This document shows positions 25,368 to 34,269 of a DNA stretch of 64,000 nt, in pieces. The DNA lies in NCBI GenBank assembly GCA_934675465.1, contig CAKUQM010000001.1, positions 1 to 64,000 on the forward strand, read 5' to 3'. The translations under genes were made by a program, and so were the position numbers. Source of the DNA: an uncultured Erysipelotrichaceae bacterium. Its GTDB lineage: Bacteria > Bacillota_I > Bacilli_A > Erysipelotrichales > Erysipelotrichaceae. The stretch's first letter is position 1, and every line of letters starts with the position of its first letter. The notes under the pieces are model-generated. The model saw only the letters and a program-made list of their open reading frames with translations, did no database searches and had not been told where the DNA came from.

Positions 25368-26783
25368 TTACATTACTAACATTGCAACTGTTAGGATTAC
25401 AGCTGAAGATAACATAATCATTAAGATACAGTTACGTACCCACTTTAACCAAGTGCTATATTCAACCTTAGCGATTGATAGACCACCCATAACAACACCA
25501 GAAGTTGGAGTGAATAGGTTGATAACACCTGAAGCAGCAGAGAAGATCATTACCATTACAGCTGGGTTGAAACCGATTTGAGCAGTTAGAGGACCCATGA
25601 TACCCATAGAAGCACTTGCTAAACCAGAAGTTGATGGGATCAAGAATGATAATAATAAGTATAGTAAGTAAGATAGTGGAGCATAAACGAATGCTGGAAC
25701 ACCTCTTAAGAAGTTAGCAGAAGATTGTAGGATAACTTCACCTAAACCAGTAGAGAATAGGATTACAGAAGCACCACGAGCAACTGCGATAATTAATACT
25801 ACAGAAATGATATCAGCAGAACCAGCGATGAAAGCATCAACAATACCCTTTTCATCAAGACCACCGATTAAACCGATAACGATAGCACTCATGAAGAACC
25901 ACATTGCTAAGTGACCAAACCACCAGAAGCCTAGAGGGTCACCAGTTAAGAATGCAGACCAACCGAATACAGCTTCATGCCATTCTTCACCGAATAAACC
26001 ATCCCAAGGGATAACTGATAGAATCATTACTACGAATGTTAATGCGAATACTACAAGAACAGCTTTTTGCTTACCAGATAACTTTTCATCTTCAGAAGTA
26101 TCACCTTGAGCATAGTGTTCCATCATAGCTTCAGTTTCACCAGCAGATAAGATAGAACCCTTTTCGTTTTGAACTTTCTTAGCATACTTCATAACATAAG
26201 TTACAGAAATTGCATAAGAAACAACTAATAAGATAATACCTAGTAACATTACATTACCTTGGTTTACTTCAACACCAGTAGCTACGATAGCATCAGAAGC
26301 GATACCTGTAGCGAATGGGTTAACAGTTGAACCTAGACAACCGATACCAGCACCTAATAAGATAGTTGCAGCACCAACGATTGTGTCGAAACCAGCAGCA
26401 ACCATTGTTGCACAAATTAGAGCATAGAAACCTACAGTTTCTTCACACATACCGTATGTAGAACCACAGATTGCGAATACAGCCATCAAAATTGGAATAA
26501 TTCTGATTTCTTTACCCTTTAGTTTCTTAACAAGTACACGGATACCTGTGTCTAATGCGCCAGTCTTTGTAACTACGTTTAAGAAGCCACCTAACACTAG
26601 AACGAAGACACATACTTCAATTGCATCTTGGAAACCATTAAATGGTGCCATAACAACGTCTGCTAATGTAGCAGGATTCTCAACTCCAGGAACAAAGTGA
26701 GAAATAATTGCTAATGCAATGATGATTAGTAGAAGGATACTAAATGATGTAATACCACCCTTCTTTTTTTTCTTTTCAGACAT
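25368..26783 (-). CDS. YfcC-family permease of the arginine deiminase operon
   Basis: 471 residues with about 12 hydrophobic segments. The family pattern is visible in GGFLNVVTKTGALDTGI, CGSTYGMCEETVGFY and SGLASASMGIMGPLTAQIG. YfcC proteins often stand in arginine deiminase operons and are thought to exchange arginine for ornithine or carry related amino acids. Last gene of the operon, behind arcC. That it is the arginine/ornithine exchanger here is inferred from context, since no ArcD is present. Confidence 0.88.
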   Translation of the reverse strand: MSEKKKKKGGITSFSILLLIIIALAIISHFVPGVENPATLADVVMAPFNGFQDAIEVCVFVLVLGGFLNVVTKTGALDTGIRVLVKKLKGKEIRIIPILMAVFAICGSTYGMCEETVGFYALICATMVAAGFDTIVGAATILLGAGIGCLGSTVNPFATGIASDAIVATGVEVNQGNVMLLGIILLVVSYAISVTYVMKYAKKVQNEKGSILSAGETEAMMEHYAQGDTSEDEKLSGKQKAVLVVFALTFVVMILSVIPWDGLFGEEWHEAVFGWSAFLTGDPLGFWWFGHLAMWFFMSAIVIGLIGGLDEKGIVDAFIAGSADIISVVLIIAVARGASVILFSTGLGEVILQSSANFLRGVPAFVYAPLSYLLYLLLSFLIPSTSGLASASMGIMGPLTAQIGFNPAVMVMIFSAASGVINLFTPTSGVVMGGLSIAKVEYSTWLKWVRNCILMIMLSSAVILTVAMLVM

Positions 26784-26809
26784 ATTTTCCCCTCCTTATA
26801 TCTAAAAGA

Positions 26810-27748
26810 TTATTTATGAATTACAGTACCAGTCTCGCCCTTTAATGCAGCCTTCGCTTTTTCAAGAGAAGTGATTAGAGCTTGACCGTTTTCTGTATTT
26901 TCAACATATTCAAGACAAGCTTCTACTTTTGGTAGCATACTACCAGGGGCGAAGTGTCCTTCTGAAATATATTGTTTAGCTTCAGCTACAGTCATTTCAG
27001 CTAAAGCTTTTTGGTCAGGTTTATTAAAGTTGATGCAAACGCGATCAACAGCTGTTAAAATTACAAGCATATCTGCATGTAAATCTAAAGCAAGTTTTGA
27101 TGATGCTCTATCCTTATCGATAACTGATGCAACACCTTCGTATCCATCATCAGATTCAACAACTGGGATACCACCACCACCAACAGTAACAGTTACGAAA
27201 CCTGCTTCTGTTAGCTTTTCAACTACATCTAATTCAACAATTCTAACTGGTTTTGGAGAAGGTACAACTCTACGCCATCCTCTACCAGCATCTTCCTTAA
27301 AGATGTAACCTTTTTCAGCCATGATAGCTTTTGCATCTTCTTCAGAATAGAAAGCACCAATTGGCTTAGTAGGATTTTCGAATGCCTTATCGTTCTTATC
27401 AACGACAACTTGTGTAACCACTGTTACACATTCTCTATTTAAGTGACGCTTATTTAATTCACGTCCAATTGCTTGTTGCAAATGATAACCAATGTAGCCT
27501 TGAGTCATAGCACCACATTCTGGGAATGGCATAGCTGGAGTCTTACCACCGTTGTTAGCAGAATATTCCATAGCTAAGTTAATCATACCAACTTGTGGAC
27601 CATTACCGTGACCTACGATAACATCGTATCCTTCTTCGACTAAGTCTACGATTGTTGTAGCAGTGTTCTTAACAAGAGCTAATTGCTCTTCAGGGGTATT
27701 GCCTAAAGCATTACCCCCAAGAGCGATTACTAATCTTTTTTTAGCCAT
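26810..27748 (-). CDS. arcC: Carbamate kinase
   Basis: 312 residues. ALGGNALG at the start, GNGPQVG near 48, and TVGGGGIPVV and DKDRASSKLA in the second half are the amino-acid-kinase motifs of carbamate kinase. It transfers phosphate from carbamoyl phosphate to ADP, the ATP-yielding step of the pathway. It starts directly behind the arcB stop. Confidence 0.97.
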   Translation of the reverse strand: MAKKRLVIALGGNALGNTPEEQLALVKNTATTIVDLVEEGYDVIVGHGNGPQVGMINLAMEYSANNGGKTPAMPFPECGAMTQGYIGYHLQQAIGRELNKRHLNRECVTVVTQVVVDKNDKAFENPTKPIGAFYSEEDAKAIMAEKGYIFKEDAGRGWRRVVPSPKPVRIVELDVVEKLTEAGFVTVTVGGGGIPVVESDDGYEGVASVIDKDRASSKLALDLHADMLVILTAVDRVCINFNKPDQKALAEMTVAEAKQYISEGHFAPGSMLPKVEACLEYVENTENGQALITSLEKAKAALKGETGTVIHK

Positions 27749-27750
27749 TA

Positions 27751-28743
27751 TTATTTAAGAGTTGCATACATAACAGCCTTGATTGTATGCATTCTGTTTT
27801 CAGCTTCGTCGAAGACCTTAGATTGTTTAGATTCAAATACTTCATCTGAAACTTCCATCTCTGTCAAGCCGAACTTGTCATAGATATCCTTACCGATTGT
27901 AGTCTTTAAGTCATGGAATGAAGGTAAGCAGTGCATGAAGATAGCTTCTGGATCTGCATTAGCCATAACCTTAGCATTAACTTGATAAGGAGATAATAAC
28001 TTAATTCTTTCTTCCCAAACTGAATCAGGTTCACCCATTGATACCCAAATATCAGTATAGATTACATGAGCGCCCTTAGTTGCAGCTTCAACGTCTTCAG
28101 TTAATGTAACTGTAGAACCATGTTCAGCAGCAATCTTCTTGCATTCTTCAACAAGTTCAGGGTGAGGCATTTGCTTAGCTGGACCACAAGCAGTGAAGTT
28201 TACACCTAACTTAGCACAAACAACCATTAATGAGTTACCAACGTTGTTACCAGCATCACCCATGAATACAAAGTTTAAGCCCTTTAATCTACCGAAGTTT
28301 TCTTCGATTGTTAACATATCAGCTAACATTTGAGTTGGGTGGAATTCAGTTGTTAAACCGTTCCAAACTGGTACACCAGCGTTTTCAGCTAATTCTTCTA
28401 CGATGCTTTGAGCGAAACCACGGTATTCGATACCATCGTACATTCTACCTAATACTCTAGCAGTATCTTCGATAGATTCTTTCTTACCCATTTGAGAAGA
28501 ACCTGGATCTAGGTAAGTTACACCCATACCTAAGTCACGTCCTGCAACTTCGAATGAACATCTAGTTCTAGTTGAAGTCTTTTCGAACAATAATACGATG
28601 TTCTTACCTGCAAGATACTTATGAGGTGTGTTAGTTAATTTTAAGTTTTTGAATTCTTTTGATAATTTAATTAGATATTCGATTTCTTCTGTAGTGAAAT
28701 CTAGCAATTTTAAGAAATTGCGTCCGCTTAAGCTTACTGGCAT
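27751..28743 (-). CDS. arcB: Ornithine carbamoyltransferase, catabolic
   Basis: 330 residues. Carbamoyl-phosphate motif STRTRCSFE, ornithine motif HCLPSFHD and FHPTQMLADM are present. In this operon it splits citrulline by phosphorolysis into ornithine and carbamoyl phosphate. Sequence alone does not separate it from the anabolic ArgF; the neighbours arcA and arcC decide. Confidence 0.97.
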   Translation of the reverse strand: MPVSLSGRNFLKLLDFTTEEIEYLIKLSKEFKNLKLTNTPHKYLAGKNIVLLFEKTSTRTRCSFEVAGRDLGMGVTYLDPGSSQMGKKESIEDTARVLGRMYDGIEYRGFAQSIVEELAENAGVPVWNGLTTEFHPTQMLADMLTIEENFGRLKGLNFVFMGDAGNNVGNSLMVVCAKLGVNFTACGPAKQMPHPELVEECKKIAAEHGSTVTLTEDVEAATKGAHVIYTDIWVSMGEPDSVWEERIKLLSPYQVNAKVMANADPEAIFMHCLPSFHDLKTTIGKDIYDKFGLTEMEVSDEVFESKQSKVFDEAENRMHTIKAVMYATLK

Positions 28744-28789
28744 AATTTAATCTCCTTTAAATAATAATAATGTTTTAATAAATTTTTAA

Positions 28790-30016
28790 TTAGTCCTCAC
28801 GGATTAGAGGCATTGACATACATCTAGGGCCTCCACGTCCTCTTGATAATTCAGCACTTGGCATAGTCAATACCTTTAAGCCATAGTTACGTAATACTTC
28901 GTTGGTTACGTCGTTTCTTTCATAACATACGATAACACCTGGAGCGATACATAATGTGTTAGAACCATCATTCCATTGTTCTCTATCAGCTGCGATTGGA
29001 TCACCACCACCACATTGGATTAGAGTAACCTTTTCAACACCTAATGCTTCTGCTAGAACTGTTTCTAGTTCAGTAGTCATCTTTTCAACCTTGATAGTAC
29101 CTTCAGCTTCACCCTTTGTGATCTTGAATACTTCTAGAGGTCCTAGGATACCTGGGTGGATAGTGAACTTATCAACATCGATTTGTGTAAATACTGTATC
29201 TAAGTGCATGAATGCTCTTGATACTGGGATATTGAATGCTAAGATAGTTTCAATCTTGCAATCAGGATTAGCAAATACCTTATGAGCAAATAGATCGATT
29301 GCATCTGGTTCTGTACGTTGAGAGATACCGATAGCTAATGTAGTTTCATTTAAGTTAAGGATATCGCCACCTTCGATGTGGAATGGATCATATCTGTCAT
29401 ACCACTTGCTTACAAGACCCTTGAAATCTGGATGGTAATCGAATACATATTCAGCATAGATTGTTTCTCTGTTTCTTGTTTCAGAGTACATCTTGTTTAG
29501 AGATACACCATCACCAACTGAACCAAATGGGTCACGAGTGAAGTATAGGTTTGGCATTGGTTTAACAAGCATCTTGTTACCGCCATCAACTAAATCAACT
29601 AAAGAGTTGTTAACATCATAATCGATTTCAGCAAGGTTAACACCTTCCATAGTCTTTAATACTAATTCCTTATTGTCTTCAATCTTGTTATAGAAATCGA
29701 ACAACAATTTGTGCCAATGTTCAGTCTTGATGTTAGCTTCGCTAATGAATTGGTGTAAGAACTTTTCCCTTACAGCTGGATCAGCATCAAATACTTCAGC
29801 AACTAAATCTTCTAGGTAAACTACTTCAACGCCATTGTCCCTTAAAATTTTAGCAAATGCATCGTGTTCTTCTTGAGCAACCTTTAAGAATGGAATATCG
29901 TCGAATAATAATTCGCCAAGTGTATCTGGTGTAAGATTTAATAATTCTTTACCAGGTCTGTGTAATAATACTTTTTTTAGTGGTTTAATTTCACTAGTTA
30001 CATGAATACCTTTCAT
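28790..30016 (-). CDS. arcA: Arginine deiminase
   Basis: 408 residues from the ATG at 30016, which follows GAGAGG; the in-frame ATG at 30058 has no ribosome binding site and would add a basic 14-residue tail. FTRDPF, HIEGGD, MHLDTVFTQ and the C-terminal catalytic Cys in GGPRCMSMPL are all present. It converts arginine to citrulline and ammonia. First gene of the operon arcA-arcB-arcC-permease, with a 240-base leader that contains a terminator. Confidence 0.97.
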   Translation of the reverse strand: MKGIHVTSEIKPLKKVLLHRPGKELLNLTPDTLGELLFDDIPFLKVAQEEHDAFAKILRDNGVEVVYLEDLVAEVFDADPAVREKFLHQFISEANIKTEHWHKLLFDFYNKIEDNKELVLKTMEGVNLAEIDYDVNNSLVDLVDGGNKMLVKPMPNLYFTRDPFGSVGDGVSLNKMYSETRNRETIYAEYVFDYHPDFKGLVSKWYDRYDPFHIEGGDILNLNETTLAIGISQRTEPDAIDLFAHKVFANPDCKIETILAFNIPVSRAFMHLDTVFTQIDVDKFTIHPGILGPLEVFKITKGEAEGTIKVEKMTTELETVLAEALGVEKVTLIQCGGGDPIAADREQWNDGSNTLCIAPGVIVCYERNDVTNEVLRNYGLKVLTMPSAELSRGRGGPRCMSMPLIRED

Positions 30017-30146
30017 ATTAATTTTTTTACCTCTCACTATTCTTTTTTTGAAAATCATTGCGTCGGGTGTTAAGCGCTAGCGCCCTATGCTACAAAATAT
30101 AATGTTCGCGACCAATATATCTTGTTATTTCCTTTTTTATAAAAAA

Positions 30147-30210
30147 AGCACATCGACTTATAGGAAATCCGTTAAAAGTTATAGAATTACTTTCCTAAAT
30201 ATCGTGTGCT
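30147..30210 (-). terminator. Terminator inside the arcA leader (candidate attenuator)
   Basis: On the minus strand AGCACA-CGAT-TAGGAAA pairs with TTTCCTA-GTCG-TGTGCT around a 23-base loop, followed by seven T (30141-30147). It lies between the promoter (30261-30288) and the arcA start, so it can end transcription before the operon. Confidence 0.7.
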
Positions 30211-30260
30211 GTTTTTAGCTATTTCGTGTAAATAAATACGCCTGTTCCTCATATGTCTAT

Positions 30261-30288
30261 ATAATACCATTCCATTAAATTTTTGCAA
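30261..30288 (-). promoter_or_regulatory. Promoter of the arginine deiminase operon
   Basis: Minus strand TTGCAA (30283-30288), 16-base spacer, TATTAT (30261-30266). The -35 lies inside the cre site. Confidence 0.65.
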
Positions 30289-30297
30289 GCGTTTACA
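30284..30297 (-). promoter_or_regulatory. cre site (CcpA operator) of the arc operon
   Basis: TGTAAACGCTTGCA on the minus strand matches the cre consensus TGWAARCGYTWNCW at every position. It covers the -35, so CcpA would repress arginine catabolism when glycolytic sugar is plentiful. CcpA control of this pathway is known in other Bacillota. Confidence 0.8.
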
Positions 30298-30620
30298 TTA
30301 AACTTTTTTACTAAAGAATTCTTGCTAAAAATCCCTATTTTTTAACAATATTCAAAAAATGCCCTAAAAATGAATATTAAAATCCTATCAACTTGTTCAA
30401 ATAAGTGAAAAAAAATATTTTTAAATTTTTTTTAAAAAATTATTCACTTTTAAATATACATTTTTTTGTACTGATTTATAGTATTTTTTACTTAGACTTT
30501 ATTTTTCGTATTTTACTTTTGTTTAACAAAACAAATGGATCACTAACAAAAATATAAGTCCATACATACAATATTTTGCTTGTTAGTACTAAGCCAACTT
30601 TTGTCTAGAAAAGTAAAAAA
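30298..30620. other. AT-rich intergenic stretch between arc operon and tRNA genes
   Basis: No gene seen. It holds an inverted repeat AATATTCA (30347-30354)/TGAATATT (30371-30378), upstream of the arc promoter, and a longer one, AAGTGAA (30403-30409)/TTCACTT (30443-30449), around pure A/T. Either may be a regulator site or a structure insulating the opposite units. Confidence 0.5.
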
Positions 30621-30624
30621 TCTA

Positions 30625-30653
30625 TTGAAATTTATCAATCACTATAGTAATAT
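30625..30653 (+). promoter_or_regulatory. Promoter of first tRNA-Arg
   Basis: TTGAAA (30625-30630), 17-base spacer, TAATAT (30648-30653). Confidence 0.75.
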
Positions 30654-30672
30654 AGATATGCGTTAAGGAAAT

Positions 30673-30748
30673 GTCCTCGTAGCTCAGTGGATAGAGCATT
30701 CGCCTTCTAAGCGAACGGTCGGGCGTTCGAATCGCCCCGTGGACGCCA
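30673..30748 (+). tRNA. tRNA-Arg (UCU), copy 1
   Basis: 76 bases with encoded CCA. D-arm GCTCAGTGGATAGAGC, anticodon stem TTCGC/GCGAA around CTTCTAA (anticodon TCT), T-arm GGGCG-TTCGAAT-CGCCC. The acceptor stem GTCCTCG/CGTGGAC has a T-T mismatch at the fifth pair. It reads AGA, the main arginine codon in AT-rich genomes. Confidence 0.97.
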
Positions 30749-30756
30749 CTTATTAA

Positions 30757-30783
30757 ATTAATACCCAATTGGGTATTTTTTTT
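30757..30783 (+). terminator. Terminator of tRNA-Arg copy 1
   Basis: AATACCCAATTGGGTATT followed by a T-run. Confidence 0.85.
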
Positions 30784-30839
30784 ATACTATTTAACTTGTG
30801 CATCATCAATAAACAATTTAAGATTTTTGTAAATATATA

Positions 30840-30868
30840 TTGAAATATGTTGCCACATTTGGTATATT
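30840..30868 (+). promoter_or_regulatory. Promoter of second tRNA-Arg
   Basis: TTGAAA (30840-30845), 17-base spacer, TATATT (30863-30868), the same design as for copy 1. Confidence 0.75.
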
Positions 30869-30885
30869 AATTGAGTACACAAAAT

Positions 30886-30961
30886 GTCCTCGTAGCTCAG
30901 TGGATAGAGCATTCGCCTTCTAAGCGAACGGTCGGGCGTTCGAATCGCCCCGTGGACGCCA
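30886..30961 (+). tRNA. tRNA-Arg (UCU), copy 2
   Basis: Identical to copy 1 over all 76 bases, 213 bp downstream. The bases just before and the terminator behind are also alike, while the promoter regions differ. So a unit of tRNA plus terminator was duplicated. Confidence 0.97.
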
Positions 30962-30970
30962 CTTATAAAA

Positions 30971-30996
30971 TTAATACCCATTAGGGTATTTTTTTA
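30971..30996 (+). terminator. Terminator of tRNA-Arg copy 2
   Basis: AATACCC, loop ATTA, GGGTATT and a T-run. Confidence 0.85.
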
Positions 30997-31033
30997 TGCT
31001 TACAAATTAAAAAAGCTATTCATTACAAATAGC

Positions 31034-31564
31034 TTAAGTATTTCTAGTCTCAGTAACCTGATTAGACTCACTTTGAGTAGAACCAAACAAACTAAAAGGT
31101 AAAGTAAGAAAACCAACACAACCTCTAAGTAAAATCATAATAATCATATAAGTGATTATTAATCTAAACAAAGAGAACCTAGGTCTTCTATAAGTCCTAT
31201 AGTAATAATATTGCTTATTACCATTATTATTGGTTCTATTAGCATTTTGATAATACTGTTGTTGTTGAGCCTGTCTAAAAGCCTCCCTAAAGAACTCTTC
31301 AAATTCAGCATTATCATAATATTGATAAGAACTCTGATAAGAAGAATTATTATAAGGATTACTATAAGCCTGTTGTTGACGATGCTGATCAGGATTCTTA
31401 ATCTGATCATATGCCGCATTGACTTCCTTCATCTTTGCAGCAGCAGCCGCATCACCTGGATTTAAATCTGGATGATACTTTTTCGCCAACTTACGATAAG
31501 CCGCCTTTATTTCATCTTCACTTGCATCTCTTGAAACACCAAGAACTGTATATGGATCCTGCAC
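31034..31564 (-). CDS. J-domain protein with C-terminal membrane helix
   Basis: 176 residues. A J domain fills 1-60 (PYTVLGVSRDASEDEIKAAY, HPD at the loop in KKYHPDLNPGD). A Gln/Asn/Tyr-rich linker follows (about 60-130), then a hydrophobic helix (LIITYMIIMILLRGCVGFL) and a polar tail. J domains stimulate DnaK. The linker and membrane anchor suggest recruitment of DnaK to the membrane. It lies 3 bases behind the zinc-ribbon membrane gene, so the two form a pair. Confidence 0.88.
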   Translation of the reverse strand: MQDPYTVLGVSRDASEDEIKAAYRKLAKKYHPDLNPGDAAAAAKMKEVNAAYDQIKNPDQHRQQQAYSNPYNNSSYQSSYQYYDNAEFEEFFREAFRQAQQQQYYQNANRTNNNGNKQYYYYRTYRRPRFSLFRLIITYMIIMILLRGCVGFLTLPFSLFGSTQSESNQVTETRNT

Positions 31565-31567
31565 TTA

Positions 31568-31963
31568 TTAAGCCTTTCTATCAAACTTAGTACCACACTT
31601 ATTACATGTAATAGTTATATTACCAGACCCCCTAGGTACCCTTAGATGAGTCTTACAATTAGGACAATCAAAGAAACGATATTGTTTAGCTTGTTTTATA
31701 CGAGTAATAATATATTTCTTCTTACTTTCATATTTATTAGACTCGCTTCTTCTTTTATAAACGTTCTTTGAAAACATTCTAAAATAGGTATAAACAATCA
31801 ATACCCATATAATTATTGTAACAATTAATCGTGCATAACCACGAAGAAATAAATTAACGACAATCAAAAAGATAACTAGATAAGATAAATCCCTACCTAA
31901 CACATCAACACCATTACGGCCATACATCACTTTATATAGCCAGTTTCTAATTTTATTTTTCAT
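31568..31963 (-). CDS. Membrane protein with C-terminal zinc ribbon
   Basis: 131 residues. Two hydrophobic segments near 25-60, a basic stretch (KRRSESNKYESKKKY), then a zinc ribbon FDCPNCKTHLRVP...CNKCGTKF at the C-terminus. The CxxC pairs are complete. Function unknown. It is co-transcribed with the J-domain gene and could be its partner in membrane protein quality control, by inference. Confidence 0.8.
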   Translation of the reverse strand: MKNKIRNWLYKVMYGRNGVDVLGRDLSYLVIFLIVVNLFLRGYARLIVTIIIWVLIVYTYFRMFSKNVYKRRSESNKYESKKKYIITRIKQAKQYRFFDCPNCKTHLRVPRGSGNITITCNKCGTKFDRKA

Positions 31964-32033
31964 AATAAACAGTATATGACTAATTTGTGAAAAATAACTG
32001 AAATTTTAATTCTTTAGCACATTATTAGCATAT

Positions 32034-32062
32034 TAAAGGGACAACCGAAGCTGTCCCTTTAT
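32034..32062 (-). terminator. Terminator of gapA
   Basis: AAAGGGACA and TGTCCCTTT form a 9-bp stem with loop about GCTTCGGT. T-rich on either strand, 30 bases behind gapA. Confidence 0.8.
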
Positions 32063-32089
32063 TAATATTTCTAAAAAGTTAATTAGCGA

Positions 32090-33157
32090 TTATAGGCTAG
32101 CTAAGTACTTAATAGTTCTTACCATTTGAGATGTGTAAGAGTTTTCGTTATCATACCAAGAAACTACTTGAACTTGGTAAGTATCTTCATCAATCTTAGC
32201 AACCATTGTTTGGTTAGCATCGAATAATGAACCGAATCTCATACCAACGATATCGCTAGAAACTAGCTTTTCTTCAGTATAACCGAAAGATTCGTTAGCA
32301 GCAGCCTTCATAGCAGCATTGATACCTTCAACAGTAACATCAGTACCCTTAACTACAGCATGTAATAATGTTGTAGAACCTGTAGGAGTTGGAACTCTTT
32401 GAGCAGCACCGATTAACTTACCGTTTAATTCAGGAATTACAAGACCGATAGCCTTAGCAGCACCTGTTGAGTTAGGAACGATATTAACAGCACCAGCTCT
32501 AGCTCTTTGAACATCACCCTTTCTTTGAGGACCATCTAGAATCATTTGGTCACCAGTGTAAGCATGAACAGTAGTCATGATACCTGAAGAAATTGGAGCA
32601 TAGTCATTTAATGCCTTAGCCATAGGAGCTAAGCAGTTTGTTGTACAAGAAGCTGCAGAGATAACATGATCATCAGCAGTTAATGTTTCATGGTTTACAT
32701 TGTAAACGATAGTTGGAAGATCATTACCAGCAGGAGCAGAAATAACAACTTTTCTAGCACCAGCCTTGATATGAGCTTCAGCCTTAGCCTTAGAAGTATA
32801 GAAACCTGTACACTCTAATACTACATCTACATTTAATTCACCCCAAGGTAATTCTTCAGCCTTAGGATTAGCATAGATTGTAATTTCCTTACCATCAACA
32901 GTGATAGAACCAGGAACCTTTACAGTCTTGCCATCTTCTTCCATAACTGCTTCCTTGTAATCTACAGTGTGCTTGTTTTCACCAAACTTGCCACAGAAAC
33001 CACCTTGAGCAGAATCATACTTTAATAAAGTAGCTAACATCTTAGGAGATGTTAAATCGTTGATAGCAACTACTTCATAACCTTCAGCATCAAACATTTG
33101 ACGGAAAGCTAGACGACCGATACGGCCAAATCCATTAATCGCAACTTTAACAGCCAT
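32090..33157 (-). CDS. gapA: Glyceraldehyde-3-phosphate dehydrogenase
   Basis: 355 residues from the ATG at 33157, which follows AAGGAGG; an upstream in-frame ATG at 33199 would add 14 residues without a ribosome binding site. It starts MAVKVAINGFGRIGR, the NAD-binding loop. Catalytic Cys is in SAASCTTNCLAP. It oxidises glyceraldehyde 3-phosphate with NAD in glycolysis. Slightly longer than the usual 335 residues because of loops near 70-90. Stand-alone gene with own terminator. Confidence 0.97.
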   Translation of the reverse strand: MAVKVAINGFGRIGRLAFRQMFDAEGYEVVAINDLTSPKMLATLLKYDSAQGGFCGKFGENKHTVDYKEAVMEEDGKTVKVPGSITVDGKEITIYANPKAEELPWGELNVDVVLECTGFYTSKAKAEAHIKAGARKVVISAPAGNDLPTIVYNVNHETLTADDHVISAASCTTNCLAPMAKALNDYAPISSGIMTTVHAYTGDQMILDGPQRKGDVQRARAGAVNIVPNSTGAAKAIGLVIPELNGKLIGAAQRVPTPTGSTTLLHAVVKGTDVTVEGINAAMKAAANESFGYTEEKLVSSDIVGMRFGSLFDANQTMVAKIDEDTYQVQVVSWYDNENSYTSQMVRTIKYLASL

Positions 33158-33227
33158 TTTAAAAATTTCCTCCTTATAAATTGCATTAATATTATACACT
33201 AAAACCTAGCGTATTATACACAAATTA

Positions 33228-33260
33228 AAAGGCCACCTATATATAGATGACCTAAAATTC
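33228..33260 (-). terminator. Terminator of the lipoprotein gene
   Basis: On the minus strand AGGTCATCTATA and TATAGGTGGCCT pair (one T-G), followed by TTTTAATT. Confidence 0.75.
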
Positions 33261-33267
33261 AATTTAA

Positions 33268-34014
33268 TTATTTAACAACAGAAATTGAAGTTACATGAGG
33301 GTTTGCACCTTCATACCAGTATAAGAAACCTTCAACATCAATAATTGTACCAGCAGTTAAATCCTTACCTGTCATATATACTTCAGTATCTGGACCAGTT
33401 AAGTAGTTTTCAACACAAAGATTAACTTCTGTATCACCTAACTTACAAGTAATATATAAGTCTGGATCATATTCAGAATCCTTAGTAGTTACTTCTACAA
33501 CCTCAAGACCCTTCATAGCAACCTTTTGATTCATATATTCAGCTAACTTTTCGCTATCAGCAACAACATCAGTTACATCCTTAGCCTCAAAAGTCTTAGT
33601 TTCGCCTAATACTTCAACAGTAGCATCCATGATTTCAACTTCACCAGCCCATTCAGCCTTAACACCAGTAACCTTAACTAAAGTACCTTCCTTGATTGAA
33701 TCAGCAGTTTCCTTGTCCATCTTAGCTTCATATACAAAATAACCACCATCTTTATCCATACCATATAAAGTCATAACGCCTTGGCCATCTTTTTCCCACC
33801 AAGCTTGATGAGCTTGAACATACATAAGAACTTCTACTTCAGCATCAACATCAGCAGCCATGAAACTCGCATAATCATCCTTAGCAGTTACTTCGACTAC
33901 CTCATTGCCACCGTTAGTTGGTCCATCAGTATTATTGTCGTTTTCATCCTTACCACATGCAGTAAGACCAAAAACCATAAGTACTGACAACATAATAGTT
34001 AATAGTTTTTTCAT
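33268..34014 (-). CDS. Lipoprotein with OB-fold-like repeats, unknown
   Basis: 248 residues. Signal peptide and lipobox FGLTACGK, then an Asn/Asp/Gly-rich linker. The rest looks like two OB-fold-like units: VLMYVQAHQAWW...VKVTGVKAEWAGEVEIMDATVE and a second with MKGLEVVEV...VDVEGFLYWY-type strands. Such folds bind small ligands or other proteins on the cell surface. No function known. Single gene with terminator. Confidence 0.75.
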   Translation of the reverse strand: MKKLLTIMLSVLMVFGLTACGKDENDNNTDGPTNGGNEVVEVTAKDDYASFMAADVDAEVEVLMYVQAHQAWWEKDGQGVMTLYGMDKDGGYFVYEAKMDKETADSIKEGTLVKVTGVKAEWAGEVEIMDATVEVLGETKTFEAKDVTDVVADSEKLAEYMNQKVAMKGLEVVEVTTKDSEYDPDLYITCKLGDTEVNLCVENYLTGPDTEVYMTGKDLTAGTIIDVEGFLYWYEGANPHVTSISVVK

Positions 34015-34230
34015 TTTAACTCTCCTTTTGTTGTACTACCTACAACACGGGTATTATATCACCTTACCCATATATATATGCAAACACCCAAGTGTAAAAT
34101 TTTAAGTACTTTTGTGCTTTTAATTAAACATTCCCTCTTTGTCCATTGTCTACACACATCTTCACCATTAACATAAAACATTTCTTTAATTAAATCATTT
34201 AAAAATACGAATAAAATTTAAAACCACCAA

Positions 34231-34259
34231 CAATAAAAGGTCAAGTTACTACCTCGACC
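34231..34259 (-). terminator. Terminator of the RidA/PTS/aminotransferase operon
   Basis: GGTCGAG and CTTGACC (minus strand) form a 7-bp stem with one G-T pair, followed by TTTTATT. Confidence 0.75.
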
Positions 34260-34269
34260 CCCACATTAA

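Noticed and set aside
30016..30254. T-box leader for the arc operon
   Set aside because: No T-box sequence (AGGGTGGNACCGCG-like) and no recognisable specifier stem in the leader.
30347..30378. ArgR box
   Set aside because: Half sites TGAAT and ATTCA are present, but in reverse order and too far apart for an ARG box.
30787..30981. 64-residue reading frame on the minus strand (GAIRTPDRSLRRR...)
   Set aside because: It is the antisense of tRNA-Arg copy 2, a common false protein prediction over tRNA genes.
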